Assembly: GCF_003130075.1 (NCBI RefSeq)
Contig: NZ_NRCW01000005.1
Location: 1-64,000, forward strand
Source: Aggregatibacter segnis
Lineage (GTDB): Bacteria > Pseudomonadota > Gammaproteobacteria > Enterobacterales > Pasteurellaceae
Length of the DNA: 64,000 nt
Direction of reading: 5' to 3'
This document shows positions 52,002 through 62,963 of the stretch, one piece after another. Position numbers and translations under genes: made by a program. The notes beneath the pieces were generated by a model that was given only the letters and a program-made list of their open reading frames with translations, had not been told where the DNA came from and made no database searches. Within the stretch, counting starts at the first letter, position 1; the number at the start of each line of letters is the position of its first letter.

Positions 52002-52077
52002 TGGTGCCTCGAGGCGGAATCGAACCACCGACACGGGGATTTTCAATCCCCTGCTCTACCGACTGAGCTATCGAGGC
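52002..52077 (-). tRNA. tRNA-Phe (GAA)
   Basis: The minus strand reads GCCTCGATAGCTCAGTCGG with anticodon GAA in GGATTGAAAATCC, T loop GGTTCGATTCC, discriminator A and encoded CCA. Only 4 nt separate it from tRNA-Asn, so the two are one transcript. Confidence 0.97.
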
Positions 52078-52233
52078 AACTCATCAGTGGTGCGTATTAA
52101 ACGTTTTTTTGAATTTCAAGTCAACATCTATTTTTAAAAAATACGAAATAATTAACTTGTTTGCACATTTAACAAGCGAAACGTACATAAATGCTACATT
52201 TATCGAAGATTTTTTACTTCTTATATAAAAAGA

Positions 52234-52263
52234 AAGCCCGCTCAATATTTATTAAGCGGGCAA
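52234..52263 (-). terminator. Terminator after mltC
   Basis: GCCCGCT (52236-52242) pairs with AGCGGGC (52255-52261); T residues follow on the minus strand. Confidence 0.75.
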
Positions 52264-52285
52264 TAAATTTCACAAAAGATTGCGA

Positions 52286-53362
52286 TTAACGTCTGACACG
52301 ATAGCTCTTTTGCGCTTTATCAACTTTCACCAAATAATTTCGCGCCTGCGCAGACGGATGGCTGGTTGTCAAAATACGGTACACTTGTTCCGGATAAAGC
52401 TGGTTAATTTTCATCATGGCCATCTCTTTATCATCGTTAAATACACGCAATACCGCACCGGCACCGCTGTTATACGCCGAAATCATGGCAAAGCGTTTTG
52501 ATGTCGGATTCGTAATACCATCTAAGTATTTATTTTGTAGCAACCATAAATACGCCGCACCGGCATCAATGTTTTTCTCAGGATCAAACAAATAATTTTT
52601 ACTTGGTTGACCACTCATGCCTTTCATTTGGAACACATCGCGTCCTGCGGTGTGCGGCACAACTTGCATTAAGCCCATGGCGTTAGCATAGCTTATCGCA
52701 TACGGGTTAAAGCTCGATTCCGTTTGCATAATGCCCAGAATTAAACTTTCATCCAATCCATAACGACGCGCAACTTTACGCACAATCGGTAAATATTTTT
52801 GTGCACGTACTTCCACGTGATTAGCAATCATTGGAATCACCACAAATTGCACTTGATTACCGTTTGATAACCGGCGAGTTTGCAATTTATTTTGAATTAA
52901 ATATGTGGCGAAATTACTTGCGGTAAACTGATCTGCAATAGAACCACCGCGATTATCAATCACCTGCCCAACCAAGAAAGGGCGAGAGCTAATCGGCACA
53001 TCACCGGAGGCAAATAAATCGATGCCATTCGCATCAGATCCCATCAATAAGGTGTGAACAATCGCATTATGTAAACGGTTTAAATCTGCCTGCGTTTCGA
53101 TGGTAATTAAACCTTCATCAAAACTCACATGGCTACGGGTAAAGTAACGATCCGTATATTTCACATAGTCCTTACGACTTGCGACCAACAGCTCGTTGAC
53201 CCCCCAAATGCGGTCGATATTATTGGCAAATTGTCCGGTTAAAATATCCAAACCACGGGTATCTTTTGCAAAGGCTTCATCGTAATCCAATCCCCGATGA
53301 TGCGAACCGCCGCCACAAGCATATAAAAAAGGGATAAGGGCTAAAATTAAATACTTCTTCAT
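52286..53362 (-). CDS. mltC: Membrane-bound lytic murein transglycosylase C
   Basis: MltC cleaves the glycan strand of peptidoglycan to 1,6-anhydro products from the outer membrane. The 358-residue lipoprotein has a signal with lipidated Cys16 (FLYAC), an N-terminal DUF3393 region and a C-terminal SLT domain with catalytic Glu in [13 protein letters not shown] and the GLMQV and [11 protein letters not shown] motifs. Last gene of mutY-yggX-mltC. Confidence 0.95.
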   Translation of the reverse strand: MKKYLILALIPFLYACGGGSHHRGLDYDEAFAKDTRGLDILTGQFANNIDRIWGVNELLVASRKDYVKYTDRYFTRSHVSFDEGLITIETQADLNRLHNAIVHTLLMGSDANGIDLFASGDVPISSRPFLVGQVIDNRGGSIADQFTASNFATYLIQNKLQTRRLSNGNQVQFVVIPMIANHVEVRAQKYLPIVRKVARRYGLDESLILGIMQTESSFNPYAISYANAMGLMQVVPHTAGRDVFQMKGMSGQPSKNYLFDPEKNIDAGAAYLWLLQNKYLDGITNPTSKRFAMISAYNSGAGAVLRVFNDDKEMAMMKINQLYPEQVYRILTTSHPSAQARNYLVKVDKAQKSYRVRR

Positions 53363-53365
53363 TTT

Positions 53366-53641
53366 TTATTTCGCTTCAGGAGGAGTGTAACCTTCAATAT
53401 GCACATCTTTGCCTTCAAAAAGAAAGCTCACCATTTCCTGTTCCAATAACTTACGATGATCCGCATTCATCATGTTTAATTTTTTCTCATTCACCAACAT
53501 GGTTTGTTTTTTCATCCATTCGCCCCATGCTTGTTTACTAATAGAATCAAAAATGCGTTTACCCAATTCACCCGGATATAACTGAAAATCCAACCCTTCG
53601 GCTTCTTGTTTTAAACGTTCACAAAACACCATTCTTGCCAT
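53366..53641 (-). CDS. yggX: Probable Fe(2+)-trafficking protein YggX
   Basis: YggX is a small protein linked to protection of iron-sulphur proteins from oxidation. The 91-residue product begins [20 protein letters not shown], with Cys7 aligned to the family cysteine, and has [21 protein letters not shown]. Its start lies 23 nt inside the end of mutY in another frame, so translation is likely coupled. Confidence 0.95.
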   Translation of the reverse strand: MARMVFCERLKQEAEGLDFQLYPGELGKRIFDSISKQAWGEWMKKQTMLVNEKKLNMMNADHRKLLEQEMVSFLFEGKDVHIEGYTPPEAK

Positions 53642-54758
53642 AATGATTCCTTACATATTGAGTTAATAAATTCTTCACGGGCGTTGCCAACCCGATAGGT
53701 TCAGGATGCTGCGGATCATACCAATATTTGACCGCACTTAATAGGTCTGATTGATATTCCTCCGTTTTTTTCGGCACTTTTTTCCAAGGGGAACAATCCT
53801 CATCTGCGGTCTCAGTTAAGCTGCCAACTTGCGCATAAATTGGATAAATATCTAAATGAAAATGGCTAAATGTATGACGAAATGCCGGCCACTCCTGATA
53901 TTGCTTAATCCCGTTTGCGGCTAAATAGGCTAACAACGCCTGCTTTTCAGTAAATTGCGGAAAACAATACAATCCGCCCCATAAACCGGCACTTTCCCGT
54001 TGTTCCAAAGCAATCTTGCCATTTTGTTCTAATAACAAGAAATAACTTTCCCGTTCCGGTAGCGTTTTTTTCGGTTTTTTGCCGGGATAAGCCAGCCAAT
54101 TTTGTTCGGCATTTGCTCGACAATCTTTTTTCAACGGGCAAAGATCGCACTTTGGCTTGGTTCGCGTACACACCATTGCACCAAGATCCATCATTGCCTG
54201 ATTGAAATCCCCCACCTGTTCCGTTGGAGTCACCTGAGCCGTCAATTGCCACAAACGGTCTTCCGTTTTCTTCTCGCCCGGCCAACCGTCCACGGCAAAA
54301 TAACGGGATAACACCCGCTTCACGTTACCGTCCAAAATGGGATAAGGCGCATTCAAACAAGAAGACAACACCGCCCCCGCAGTACTTCGCCCCACGCCTG
54401 GCAATGCCCACACTTGTTCAAATTCTGTCGGAAATATGCCGCCATATTGATCACGCATGATTTGCGCGGCTTTATGCAAATTTCGCGCCCGCGCGTAATA
54501 ACCCAAGCCCGTCCACAAATGCAGTACCTCGTCTAACGGCGCATCAGCAAGTGCGGTCAAATTAGGAAACGTTTTAACAAAACGCTCAAAATACGGAATG
54601 ACCGTTGCCACCTGCGTTTGCTGCAACATCACTTCTGACAACCAAACACCATATAAGGTTTTATTTTGTTGCCACGGCAAATTTTTTCGTCCGTATTTGG
54701 CATACCACGACAGTACGGCATGTGCAAAAGGCGCATGGGGAGATGATTGAGCGAGCAT
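53619..54758 (-). CDS. mutY: A/G-specific adenine glycosylase MutY
   Basis: MutY removes adenine paired with 8-oxoguanine. The product is 379 residues from the ATG at 54758, which follows CAGGA; the frame is open to 54953 and another ATG lies at 54776 without a ribosome site. It has the helix-hairpin-helix [14 protein letters not shown], the catalytic Asp in [12 protein letters not shown], the C-X6-C-X2-C-X5-C iron-sulphur loop ([17 protein letters not shown]) and a C-terminal NUDIX-like domain. The gene is divergent from trmB. Confidence 0.93.
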   Translation of the reverse strand: MLAQSSPHAPFAHAVLSWYAKYGRKNLPWQQNKTLYGVWLSEVMLQQTQVATVIPYFERFVKTFPNLTALADAPLDEVLHLWTGLGYYARARNLHKAAQIMRDQYGGIFPTEFEQVWALPGVGRSTAGAVLSSCLNAPYPILDGNVKRVLSRYFAVDGWPGEKKTEDRLWQLTAQVTPTEQVGDFNQAMMDLGAMVCTRTKPKCDLCPLKKDCRANAEQNWLAYPGKKPKKTLPERESYFLLLEQNGKIALEQRESAGLWGGLYCFPQFTEKQALLAYLAANGIKQYQEWPAFRHTFSHFHLDIYPIYAQVGSLTETADEDCSPWKKVPKKTEEYQSDLLSAVKYWYDPQHPEPIGLATPVKNLLTQYVRNHYGKNGVL

Positions 54759-55059
54759 AAATCCTGATATATTCATAAAAGTGCGGTCGTAAAAAACAAC
54801 GTTTTTAAGCGTCAATTTGCAGACAATCCAAGAGGACAAGCAACCGAACCTAATTCGATTGTGCGTAAAATATTCGCTATTTCTCAACCGTTTGATAATA
54901 CAAAAACCGGCAAAGTTTATCACAAAGTACAATGCACCTTCAGCAAACTTCAAGAAATCACTTAGTGCTTAACCGGGCTAAATTGCTAATGTATTGGAAA
55001 CAGCCTATAATCAGCCGCTAAAATTTTCCGCAGACAATAATTTCAACTTCAAAGAAGAC

Positions 55060-55827
55060 ATGTTAGAAACGCAATCAGAACATTCCATTCAATCGACTTT
55101 TGCCGACCAAAAACGCAAAACCGTTGAGGCTGCCGAGTTTACCAAAGACGGACGTTATAAACGCAAAGTGCGCAGCTTCGTGTTACGCACAGGACGCTTA
55201 AGCGATTATCAAAAAAACGCCATGAACCAAAACTGGGCAGCGCTCGGCTTGGACTATCAACCGCAGCCATTTGATTTCAATGCAATTTACGGCAACGACA
55301 ATCCTGTCATTTTGGAAATTGGCTTCGGCATGGGCAGTTCGTTGGTGGAAATGGCGGCACAAAATCCTGATAAAAACTACTTAGGCATTGAAGTGCATAC
55401 ACCGGGTGTAGGCGCTTGTATCGCCTATGCCGTAGAAAAAGGCGTCACTAATTTACGTGTCATTTGCCACGATGCCACCGAAATTCTACGCGACAGCATT
55501 GCTGATCAAAGTCTCGGCGGGTTACAGCTGTTTTTCCCGGATCCGTGGCACAAAGCGAGACATCATAAACGCCGTATCGTGCAACCGCACTTTATCGACC
55601 GTTTATTGAATAAATTACAGGCGGGTGCTTTCATTCATATGGCAACCGACTGGCAAAACTATGCAGAACATATGTTGGAAGTGTTGCAACAATATCCGCA
55701 ATTACGCAATACGTCAGACACAAACGACTACATCCCTCGCCCTGATTTTCGCCCTCTGACCAAATTTGAAGAACGTGGTCACCGTCTTGGGCACGGCGTA
55801 TGGGATCTGTATTTCATCAAATCTTAA
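55060..55827 (+). CDS. trmB: tRNA (guanine-46-N7)-methyltransferase TrmB
   Basis: TrmB forms m7G46 in tRNA variable loops. The product is 255 residues from the ATG at 55060; the frame is open to a TTG at 54994, so the true start could be further upstream. It has the SAM-binding [15 protein letters not shown], the [14 protein letters not shown] motif and a C-terminal [17 protein letters not shown]. Followed by yggL after 30 bp. Confidence 0.93.
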   Translation: MLETQSEHSIQSTFADQKRKTVEAAEFTKDGRYKRKVRSFVLRTGRLSDYQKNAMNQNWAALGLDYQPQPFDFNAIYGNDNPVILEIGFGMGSSLVEMAAQNPDKNYLGIEVHTPGVGACIAYAVEKGVTNLRVICHDATEILRDSIADQSLGGLQLFFPDPWHKARHHKRRIVQPHFIDRLLNKLQAGAFIHMATDWQNYAEHMLEVLQQYPQLRNTSDTNDYIPRPDFRPLTKFEERGHRLGHGVWDLYFIKS

Positions 55828-55857
55828 TTTCATCCACCTCAATAGAAGGAAATCATC

Positions 55858-56196
55858 ATGGCTATTAAACGTAACCAAAGACAACGCAAAAAAATGCATA
55901 TCGCCGAATTCCAAGAATTAGGCTTTTTAGTGCAATGGCAATTTGCTGAAGGCACTTCCGTAGAACAAATCGACAGCACCGTTGACCGCTTCATCAGCGA
56001 AGTGATCCAACAAAACGGTTTGGCTTATGAAGGCAGCGGCTACTTACACTGGGAAGGTTTAGTGTGCTTAGAAAAAATCGGTAAATGCGATGCGTCTCAC
56101 CAAGAATTAGTGAAAAACTGGTTAACGCAAAACGGCTTAGAACAAGTGGAAGTTAGCGAATTATTTGATATTTGGTGGGATTACCCAACAAAATAA
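55858..56196 (+). CDS. yggL: YggL family (DUF469) protein
   Basis: YggL proteins bind the 50S subunit in E. coli; the physiological role is unclear. The 112-residue product starts MAIKRNQRQRKKMHIAEFQE and has GSGYLHWEGLVCLEKIGKCD and a C-terminal DIWWDYP, all typical. Co-directional with trmB, the same pair as in E. coli. Confidence 0.93.
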   Translation: MAIKRNQRQRKKMHIAEFQELGFLVQWQFAEGTSVEQIDSTVDRFISEVIQQNGLAYEGSGYLHWEGLVCLEKIGKCDASHQELVKNWLTQNGLEQVEVSELFDIWWDYPTK

Positions 56197-56222
56197 TCAT
56201 TGTAAAAAATAGCTAAAAAACA

Positions 56223-56264
56223 GACCGCACTTTTCGCCTACAAAGCGCAATAAAAAGTGCGGTC
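56223..56264. terminator. USS-pair terminator between yggL and the PCuAC gene
   Basis: GACCGCACTTTT (56223-56234) and AAAAGTGCGGTC (56253-56264) form a perfect 12-bp stem with an 18-nt loop and a T run, between convergent genes. Confidence 0.8.
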
Positions 56265-56290
56265 ATTTTTTTATGTCTTTTTACAGAATA

Positions 56291-56707
56291 TTACTGTGAA
56301 TACTTAACGACATTTGCCTCGATTTGAATTTTCTCACCGTTATCAAACAGCAACATCAGCGGAAAATGTCCCCCTGCCTGCAAAGCCGTAGCAGAATCAA
56401 ACACCATAATATGTAAACCACCCGGCTTCAGTTTTACGTTGCCTTTGGCAGGAATTTCAATACCGTCCGTGGTGATCATTTTGCCGTTTTGTGTGCCGTG
56501 CAAAACCAAATTTGCCGGCTGACTGCTCTGCACCATCGCAAGATTCACGGCTTCGTTACCGTCATTATGCAATTCCATAAAAACAGCTGTTGGTTCACCC
56601 GCCTGTTGGGTTGCAAAAATGATCGGATTGGTCACACTGATTTTTGCCAACGTGCCAAGAGGCAAAAGTGCGGTCATAAAAAACAACGTTTTAAAAATAC
56701 GTCGCAT
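56291..56707 (-). CDS. Periplasmic copper chaperone PCu(A)C family protein
   Basis: PCuAC proteins bind Cu(I) in the periplasm and deliver it to cytochrome oxidase. The 138-residue product has a signal peptide (cleavage near LGTLA) and the copper motif read as H-X6-M-X21-H-X-M (His in LVLHGTQNGKM, then GGLHIM). The first spacer is shorter than the classical ten residues. The ATG at 56707 follows AAGGAG; an ATG at 56725 is less likely. No Sco or DsbD gene is adjacent. Confidence 0.85.
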   Translation of the reverse strand: MRRIFKTLFFMTALLPLGTLAKISVTNPIIFATQQAGEPTAVFMELHNDGNEAVNLAMVQSSQPANLVLHGTQNGKMITTDGIEIPAKGNVKLKPGGLHIMVFDSATALQAGGHFPLMLLFDNGEKIQIEANVVKYSQ

Positions 56708-56832
56708 CGTTTTCTCCTTTTTCATTTCTTATTGATTTCGTCGGCATTGCCGATTGCCTTTAAAATATAGCAGAAAAATGCTATATTACCGCCCACTTTT
56801 TTATACCTATTTTATGCAATTCTAAAACCTCA

Positions 56833-58828
<1,996 letters not shown>

Positions 58829-58837
58829 CGTCATTAA

Positions 58838-58868
58838 AAAAACGGTCGTACCACATACGACCGTTTTT
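58838..58868. terminator. Terminator after purB
   Basis: AAAAACGGTCGTA (58838-58850) and TACGACCGTTTTT (58856-58868) form a perfect 13-bp stem with a 5-nt loop. Confidence 0.85.
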
Positions 58869-58945
58869 CTTTTTACCCTTTTCTCTCGCCAAAATTCATT
58901 GAAAAAATCTACCGCACTTTTTACGTTAAACCCCAATCTTAATAT

Positions 58946-58960
58946 TGAGAATAATTTGCA
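58946..58960. promoter_or_regulatory. Candidate Fur box upstream of fbpA
   Basis: TGAGAATAATTTGCA fits the 7-1-7 Fur box (TGATAAT-N-ATTATCA) at 11 of 14 positions, about 90 bp before the fbpA ATG in an AT-rich promoter region. The fit and the gene function support iron repression. Confidence 0.55.
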
Positions 58961-59039
58961 TTTATAAGAATATTCCCCTAAAATAACCCCGTTAAAATTT
59001 AACATTTAGGAAACAATCTATTTAAATCACATCATTTAA

Positions 59040-60050
<1,011 letters not shown>

Positions 60051-60105
60051 TCGTATCACCACAGTGTCTCTCAACGTGAAATACCGTGGGTACAGTTAAA
60101 AATAT

Positions 60106-60163
60106 AAAAAGCCACCTGAAAGTGCGGTCGTTTTTTGACACGTTTTTCGGGTGGCTTTTTTGT
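60106..60163 (+). terminator. Terminator after fbpA with a USS in the loop
   Basis: AAAAAGCCACC (60106-60116) pairs with GGTGGCTTTTTT (from 60150) and is followed by T. The loop holds a USS core at about 60120-60128. A full terminator here would uncouple fbpA from the downstream permease gene. Confidence 0.8.
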
Positions 60164-60186
60164 TGCGAGCGAAATAGCTAAACAAG

Positions 60187-60216
60187 AAAAAGTTTCCAAT
60201 AAGATGGAAACTTTTT
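60187..60216 (-). terminator. Terminator of the TPR-DUF2971 gene
   Basis: AAAAAGTTTCCA (60187-60198) and TGGAAACTTTTT (60205-60216) form a perfect 12-bp stem with a 6-nt loop, 4 nt beyond the stop codon on the minus strand. Confidence 0.85.
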
Positions 60217-60220
60217 GGGT

Positions 60221-62665
60221 TTAGTCATTCTTAATCGGAGGATTCGCATAAATCGGCAATGATGAACGAGAAACCTTAACATATGGGCATTTTTGTTTCA
60301 TCTGGTGTTGAAATACTTCTGCTTTGTATCTGATATGAGTTTTCTCATAATTGGTGCCCAAAATCACTTCATCTACCATATAGCTGATATCAGCATAAGG
60401 TAAATAAATGGATTTGGTCGTTTTGCAATATTCAATTTCCTCTGAGCCGATTTCTGCCATTTTTAGCACCCGGAATTCTTCTTCATCACGGAAGGCAAAG
60501 TCTTTAAATAAATAGCGAATATATTCCAACGCATTTTTGTTTTTATCATTAACATGGTCTTTCTCCTTAAAAAAGCCAACAAGCTCTTGTAGGGCCTCCT
60601 TAAGTTGATCAAGACGAAAATTATGCCAAACCTTATTTTCACCTATCGGCTTCAAACAGATTCCAAATGAGTTATCAAGCCATCTTTCACATTTTTCTTC
60701 GGCAATGTATTCATCTTTATATGCAATATAAGCAACTTGATAAAGTGGTAGTTTTTCATATTCCACGTTGGAAATATCCGTCTCCTTAAATTCAGCTGAA
60801 TTTTCGTCCAGATTTTTTAGAAAACTACGGAAGGGTGCTGAAATGTCAGGCTCTTTCAACCAATCTCTATTTTTATTAAATACCAAGCAACAGCCCGAAG
60901 CTTCTACACCATCTTCTTTGCCATATAAGCGAAATTGATTTAAATCATTCACACGAGCAGAAAAACAGGCAAAGAAAGCATTGTGAGGTGAACAATCTGC
61001 TTTATTTTCCAATTCCAAATCTTGTAGCGATAACAATTCCAGTAACCCTTTTCCTTCAGAAGGATCATTCATATAGGTGGAACTGCCTATTCTCATTGGA
61101 CTAGTCATTGGACTAGAATCATCCTCATGAACAACACCAAATAGTTTGTTACACACTGTGGAAGATGTGTAATGCGCAAGCGGGGTTGAACCCAATTCAA
61201 TCGGAGGAATATTTAAAACGGCTAAAATAGTAGAAATTGCTTCCTTTAGTTTTCTATCCAAGTTGTTATCCTCATCTGAAAATAACGCCTTACTTATATC
61301 TTGTTTTTTCTTATTAAAATAAAGAATCCAATTACTTCTAAGAAAACAAATGTTTCTTAAATAGTGGTAAATTATCTTTTCAACTCTTTTTCTTTCTTGT
61401 TCATTATCAAATAGTGGTAACAATTCCAAGGAACCTAAAAAATAGCCCTCCGCATCTTTAATCAAAATTTCAGTTTGTAACTTATCTTCAATTTTAGTCG
61501 CTTGTGAAAAATAACAACGACCAAGCCAAAATTGGGCATAGATTTGCTGCTGAATACGTGTTTGCTCATCAGTCAGCTGTTCAGCGAGTTGTAATTGGTG
61601 TTTATAATGGTGGTTAATTGCTTTTTCAAATAAATCTTTTACATTCGTTATGTCTTTGGTTCTAATCGCCTGTTCGAAATAACAACGACCAAGCCAAGAT
61701 TGGGCATGGATTTGCTGCTGAATACGTGTTTGCTCATCGGTCAGTTGTTCGGCAAGCTTGAGCCACTCTTGGTGGTGCTCAATAGCTTGGGCAAATAACC
61801 TATTCGCCTCTGTTATATCTCCAACCTTCCGTGCCTGCTCTAAATAACAACGACCAAGCCAAGAGTGAGCATTGATTTGCTTTTGAATACCTGTTTGCTC
61901 ATCGGTCAGCTGTTCGGCAAGCTTGAGCCACTCTTGGTGGTGCTCAATAGCTTGGGCAAATAACCTCTTCGCCTCTGTTATATCTCTAACCTTCAATGCC
62001 TGCTCTAAATAACAACGACCAAGCCAAAATTGAGCATTATTTTGCTCTTGAATACCTGTTTGCTCATCAGTTAGCTGTTCGGCAAGCTTGAGCCGCTCTT
62101 GGTGGTGCTCAATAGCTTGGGCAAATAACCTCTTCGCCTCTGTTATATCTCCAACCTTCCGTGCCTGCTCAAAATAACAAAGACCAAGCAAAAATTGAGC
62201 ATTATTTTGCTTTTGAATTCGTGTTTGCTCATCAGTTAGCTGTTTGGCAAGTTTAAGTTGCTCTTGGTGGTGCTCAATAGCTTGGGCAAATAACCCCTTC
62301 GCCTCTGTTGTATCTCTAACCTTCAATGCCTGCTCGAAATAACAACGACCAAGCCCAAATTGAGCATTGTTTTGCTTTTGAATACCTGTTTGCTTATCAG
62401 TCAGCTGTTTGGCAAGTTTAAGTTGCTCTTGGTGGTGCTCAATAGCTTGGGCAAATAACCCCTTCGCCTCTGTTATATCTCCAACCTTCCGTGCTTGCTC
62501 GAAATAACAACCACCAAGCCAAGAGTGAATATTATTTTGTTCCTCAAGTTGAGAGTTTTTATCTTCAATCTCATCTAAAGCCTGATTAAATTTTGCAATT
62601 GCTTGATCAAAATTATTGCTTTTGAATAAACTCACACCTTCTTGAATTAAATCATTAACACTCAT
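60221..62665 (-). CDS. TPR-like repeat protein with C-terminal DUF2971-like domain
   Basis: An 814-residue protein with no signal peptide or membrane span. Residues 1-48 form an N-terminal TPR-like unit. Residues about 49-390 are tandem 55-residue helical repeats with the pattern LGRCYFEQA-KV-DITEAK-LFAQAIEHHQE-LKLA-QLTDEQT. A linker follows, then from about 494 a DUF2971-like domain: AHYTSST (His498-Tyr499), MNDPSEG (Asn533-Glu537), FFACFSAR, RLYGKEDG, FRDEEEFRVL (acidic cluster 728-730) and EVILGTNY. The domain call is by eye; the family has no settled biochemical function known to me. The ATG at 62665 follows AAGGAA. It lies reversed between fbpA and fbpB, has its own terminator, and no USS core, which suggests acquisition. 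Confidence 0.8.
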   Translation of the reverse strand: MSVNDLIQEGVSLFKSNNFDQAIAKFNQALDEIEDKNSQLEEQNNIHSWLGGCYFEQARKVGDITEAKGLFAQAIEHHQEQLKLAKQLTDKQTGIQKQNNAQFGLGRCYFEQALKVRDTTEAKGLFAQAIEHHQEQLKLAKQLTDEQTRIQKQNNAQFLLGLCYFEQARKVGDITEAKRLFAQAIEHHQERLKLAEQLTDEQTGIQEQNNAQFWLGRCYLEQALKVRDITEAKRLFAQAIEHHQEWLKLAEQLTDEQTGIQKQINAHSWLGRCYLEQARKVGDITEANRLFAQAIEHHQEWLKLAEQLTDEQTRIQQQIHAQSWLGRCYFEQAIRTKDITNVKDLFEKAINHHYKHQLQLAEQLTDEQTRIQQQIYAQFWLGRCYFSQATKIEDKLQTEILIKDAEGYFLGSLELLPLFDNEQERKRVEKIIYHYLRNICFLRSNWILYFNKKKQDISKALFSDEDNNLDRKLKEAISTILAVLNIPPIELGSTPLAHYTSSTVCNKLFGVVHEDDSSPMTSPMRIGSSTYMNDPSEGKGLLELLSLQDLELENKADCSPHNAFFACFSARVNDLNQFRLYGKEDGVEASGCCLVFNKNRDWLKEPDISAPFRSFLKNLDENSAEFKETDISNVEYEKLPLYQVAYIAYKDEYIAEEKCERWLDNSFGICLKPIGENKVWHNFRLDQLKEALQELVGFFKEKDHVNDKNKNALEYIRYLFKDFAFRDEEEFRVLKMAEIGSEEIEYCKTTKSIYLPYADISYMVDEVILGTNYEKTHIRYKAEVFQHQMKQKCPYVKVSRSSLPIYANPPIKND
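61660..62520 (-). repeat. 165-bp in-frame tandem repeat array of two alternating types
   Basis: The words GCTTGGGCAAATAACC end at 61800, 61965, 62130, 62295 and 62460, an exact 165-bp period (55 codons). Copies with CCAACCTTCCGTGC (coding ARKVGD) alternate with copies with CTAACCTTCAATGC (coding ALKVRD) in the order A-B-A-B-A, so a 330-bp unit was probably duplicated. The outermost copies are more diverged. Confidence 0.92.
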
Positions 62666-62963
62666 TGTTTTATTCCTTATGAAAATGCCTTAACGGAAAT
62701 TAAATTTCGTTAGTAATAAAAAGACACAATCCATTAAATTTATTTATATAATTCATCTTAAAAATCACTTAATGAGAATTTTAGTTATTTTAATTTCGGA
62801 AAGGAAGATATAATGACACACTGAACACAAAATGAAGAAATTTTGTATAGTTAATTTGTGCCAACAACAGCTTTCAGGTGATACCGGTAACTGACAGTGC
62901 TTGGCATACAGCTATACTAGCGAGAGCCGTTAATTTTAACCCAATACTCAAAAGGACAGCCCC
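62666..62963 (+). other. Intergenic region between the TPR gene and fbpB
   Basis: This 298-bp stretch is very AT-rich near the TPR gene and contains its likely promoter on the minus strand, then a promoter candidate for fbpB. No gene is visible. Confidence 0.6.
62891..62918 (+). promoter_or_regulatory. Candidate promoter of fbpB
   Basis: CTGACA (62891-62896) and TATACT (62913-62918) are spaced by 16 nt, about 45 bp before the TTG start. This would let the permease genes be expressed without fbpA. Confidence 0.6.

Noticed and set aside
54759..54953. Longer MutY start
   Set aside because: The extra residues do not resemble MutY N termini, and the ATG at 54758 has a ribosome site.
61660..62520. 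Regular direct repeats considered as a CRISPR array
   Set aside because: The repeats are 165 bp, contiguous without spacers and in frame within a gene. No cas genes are near.
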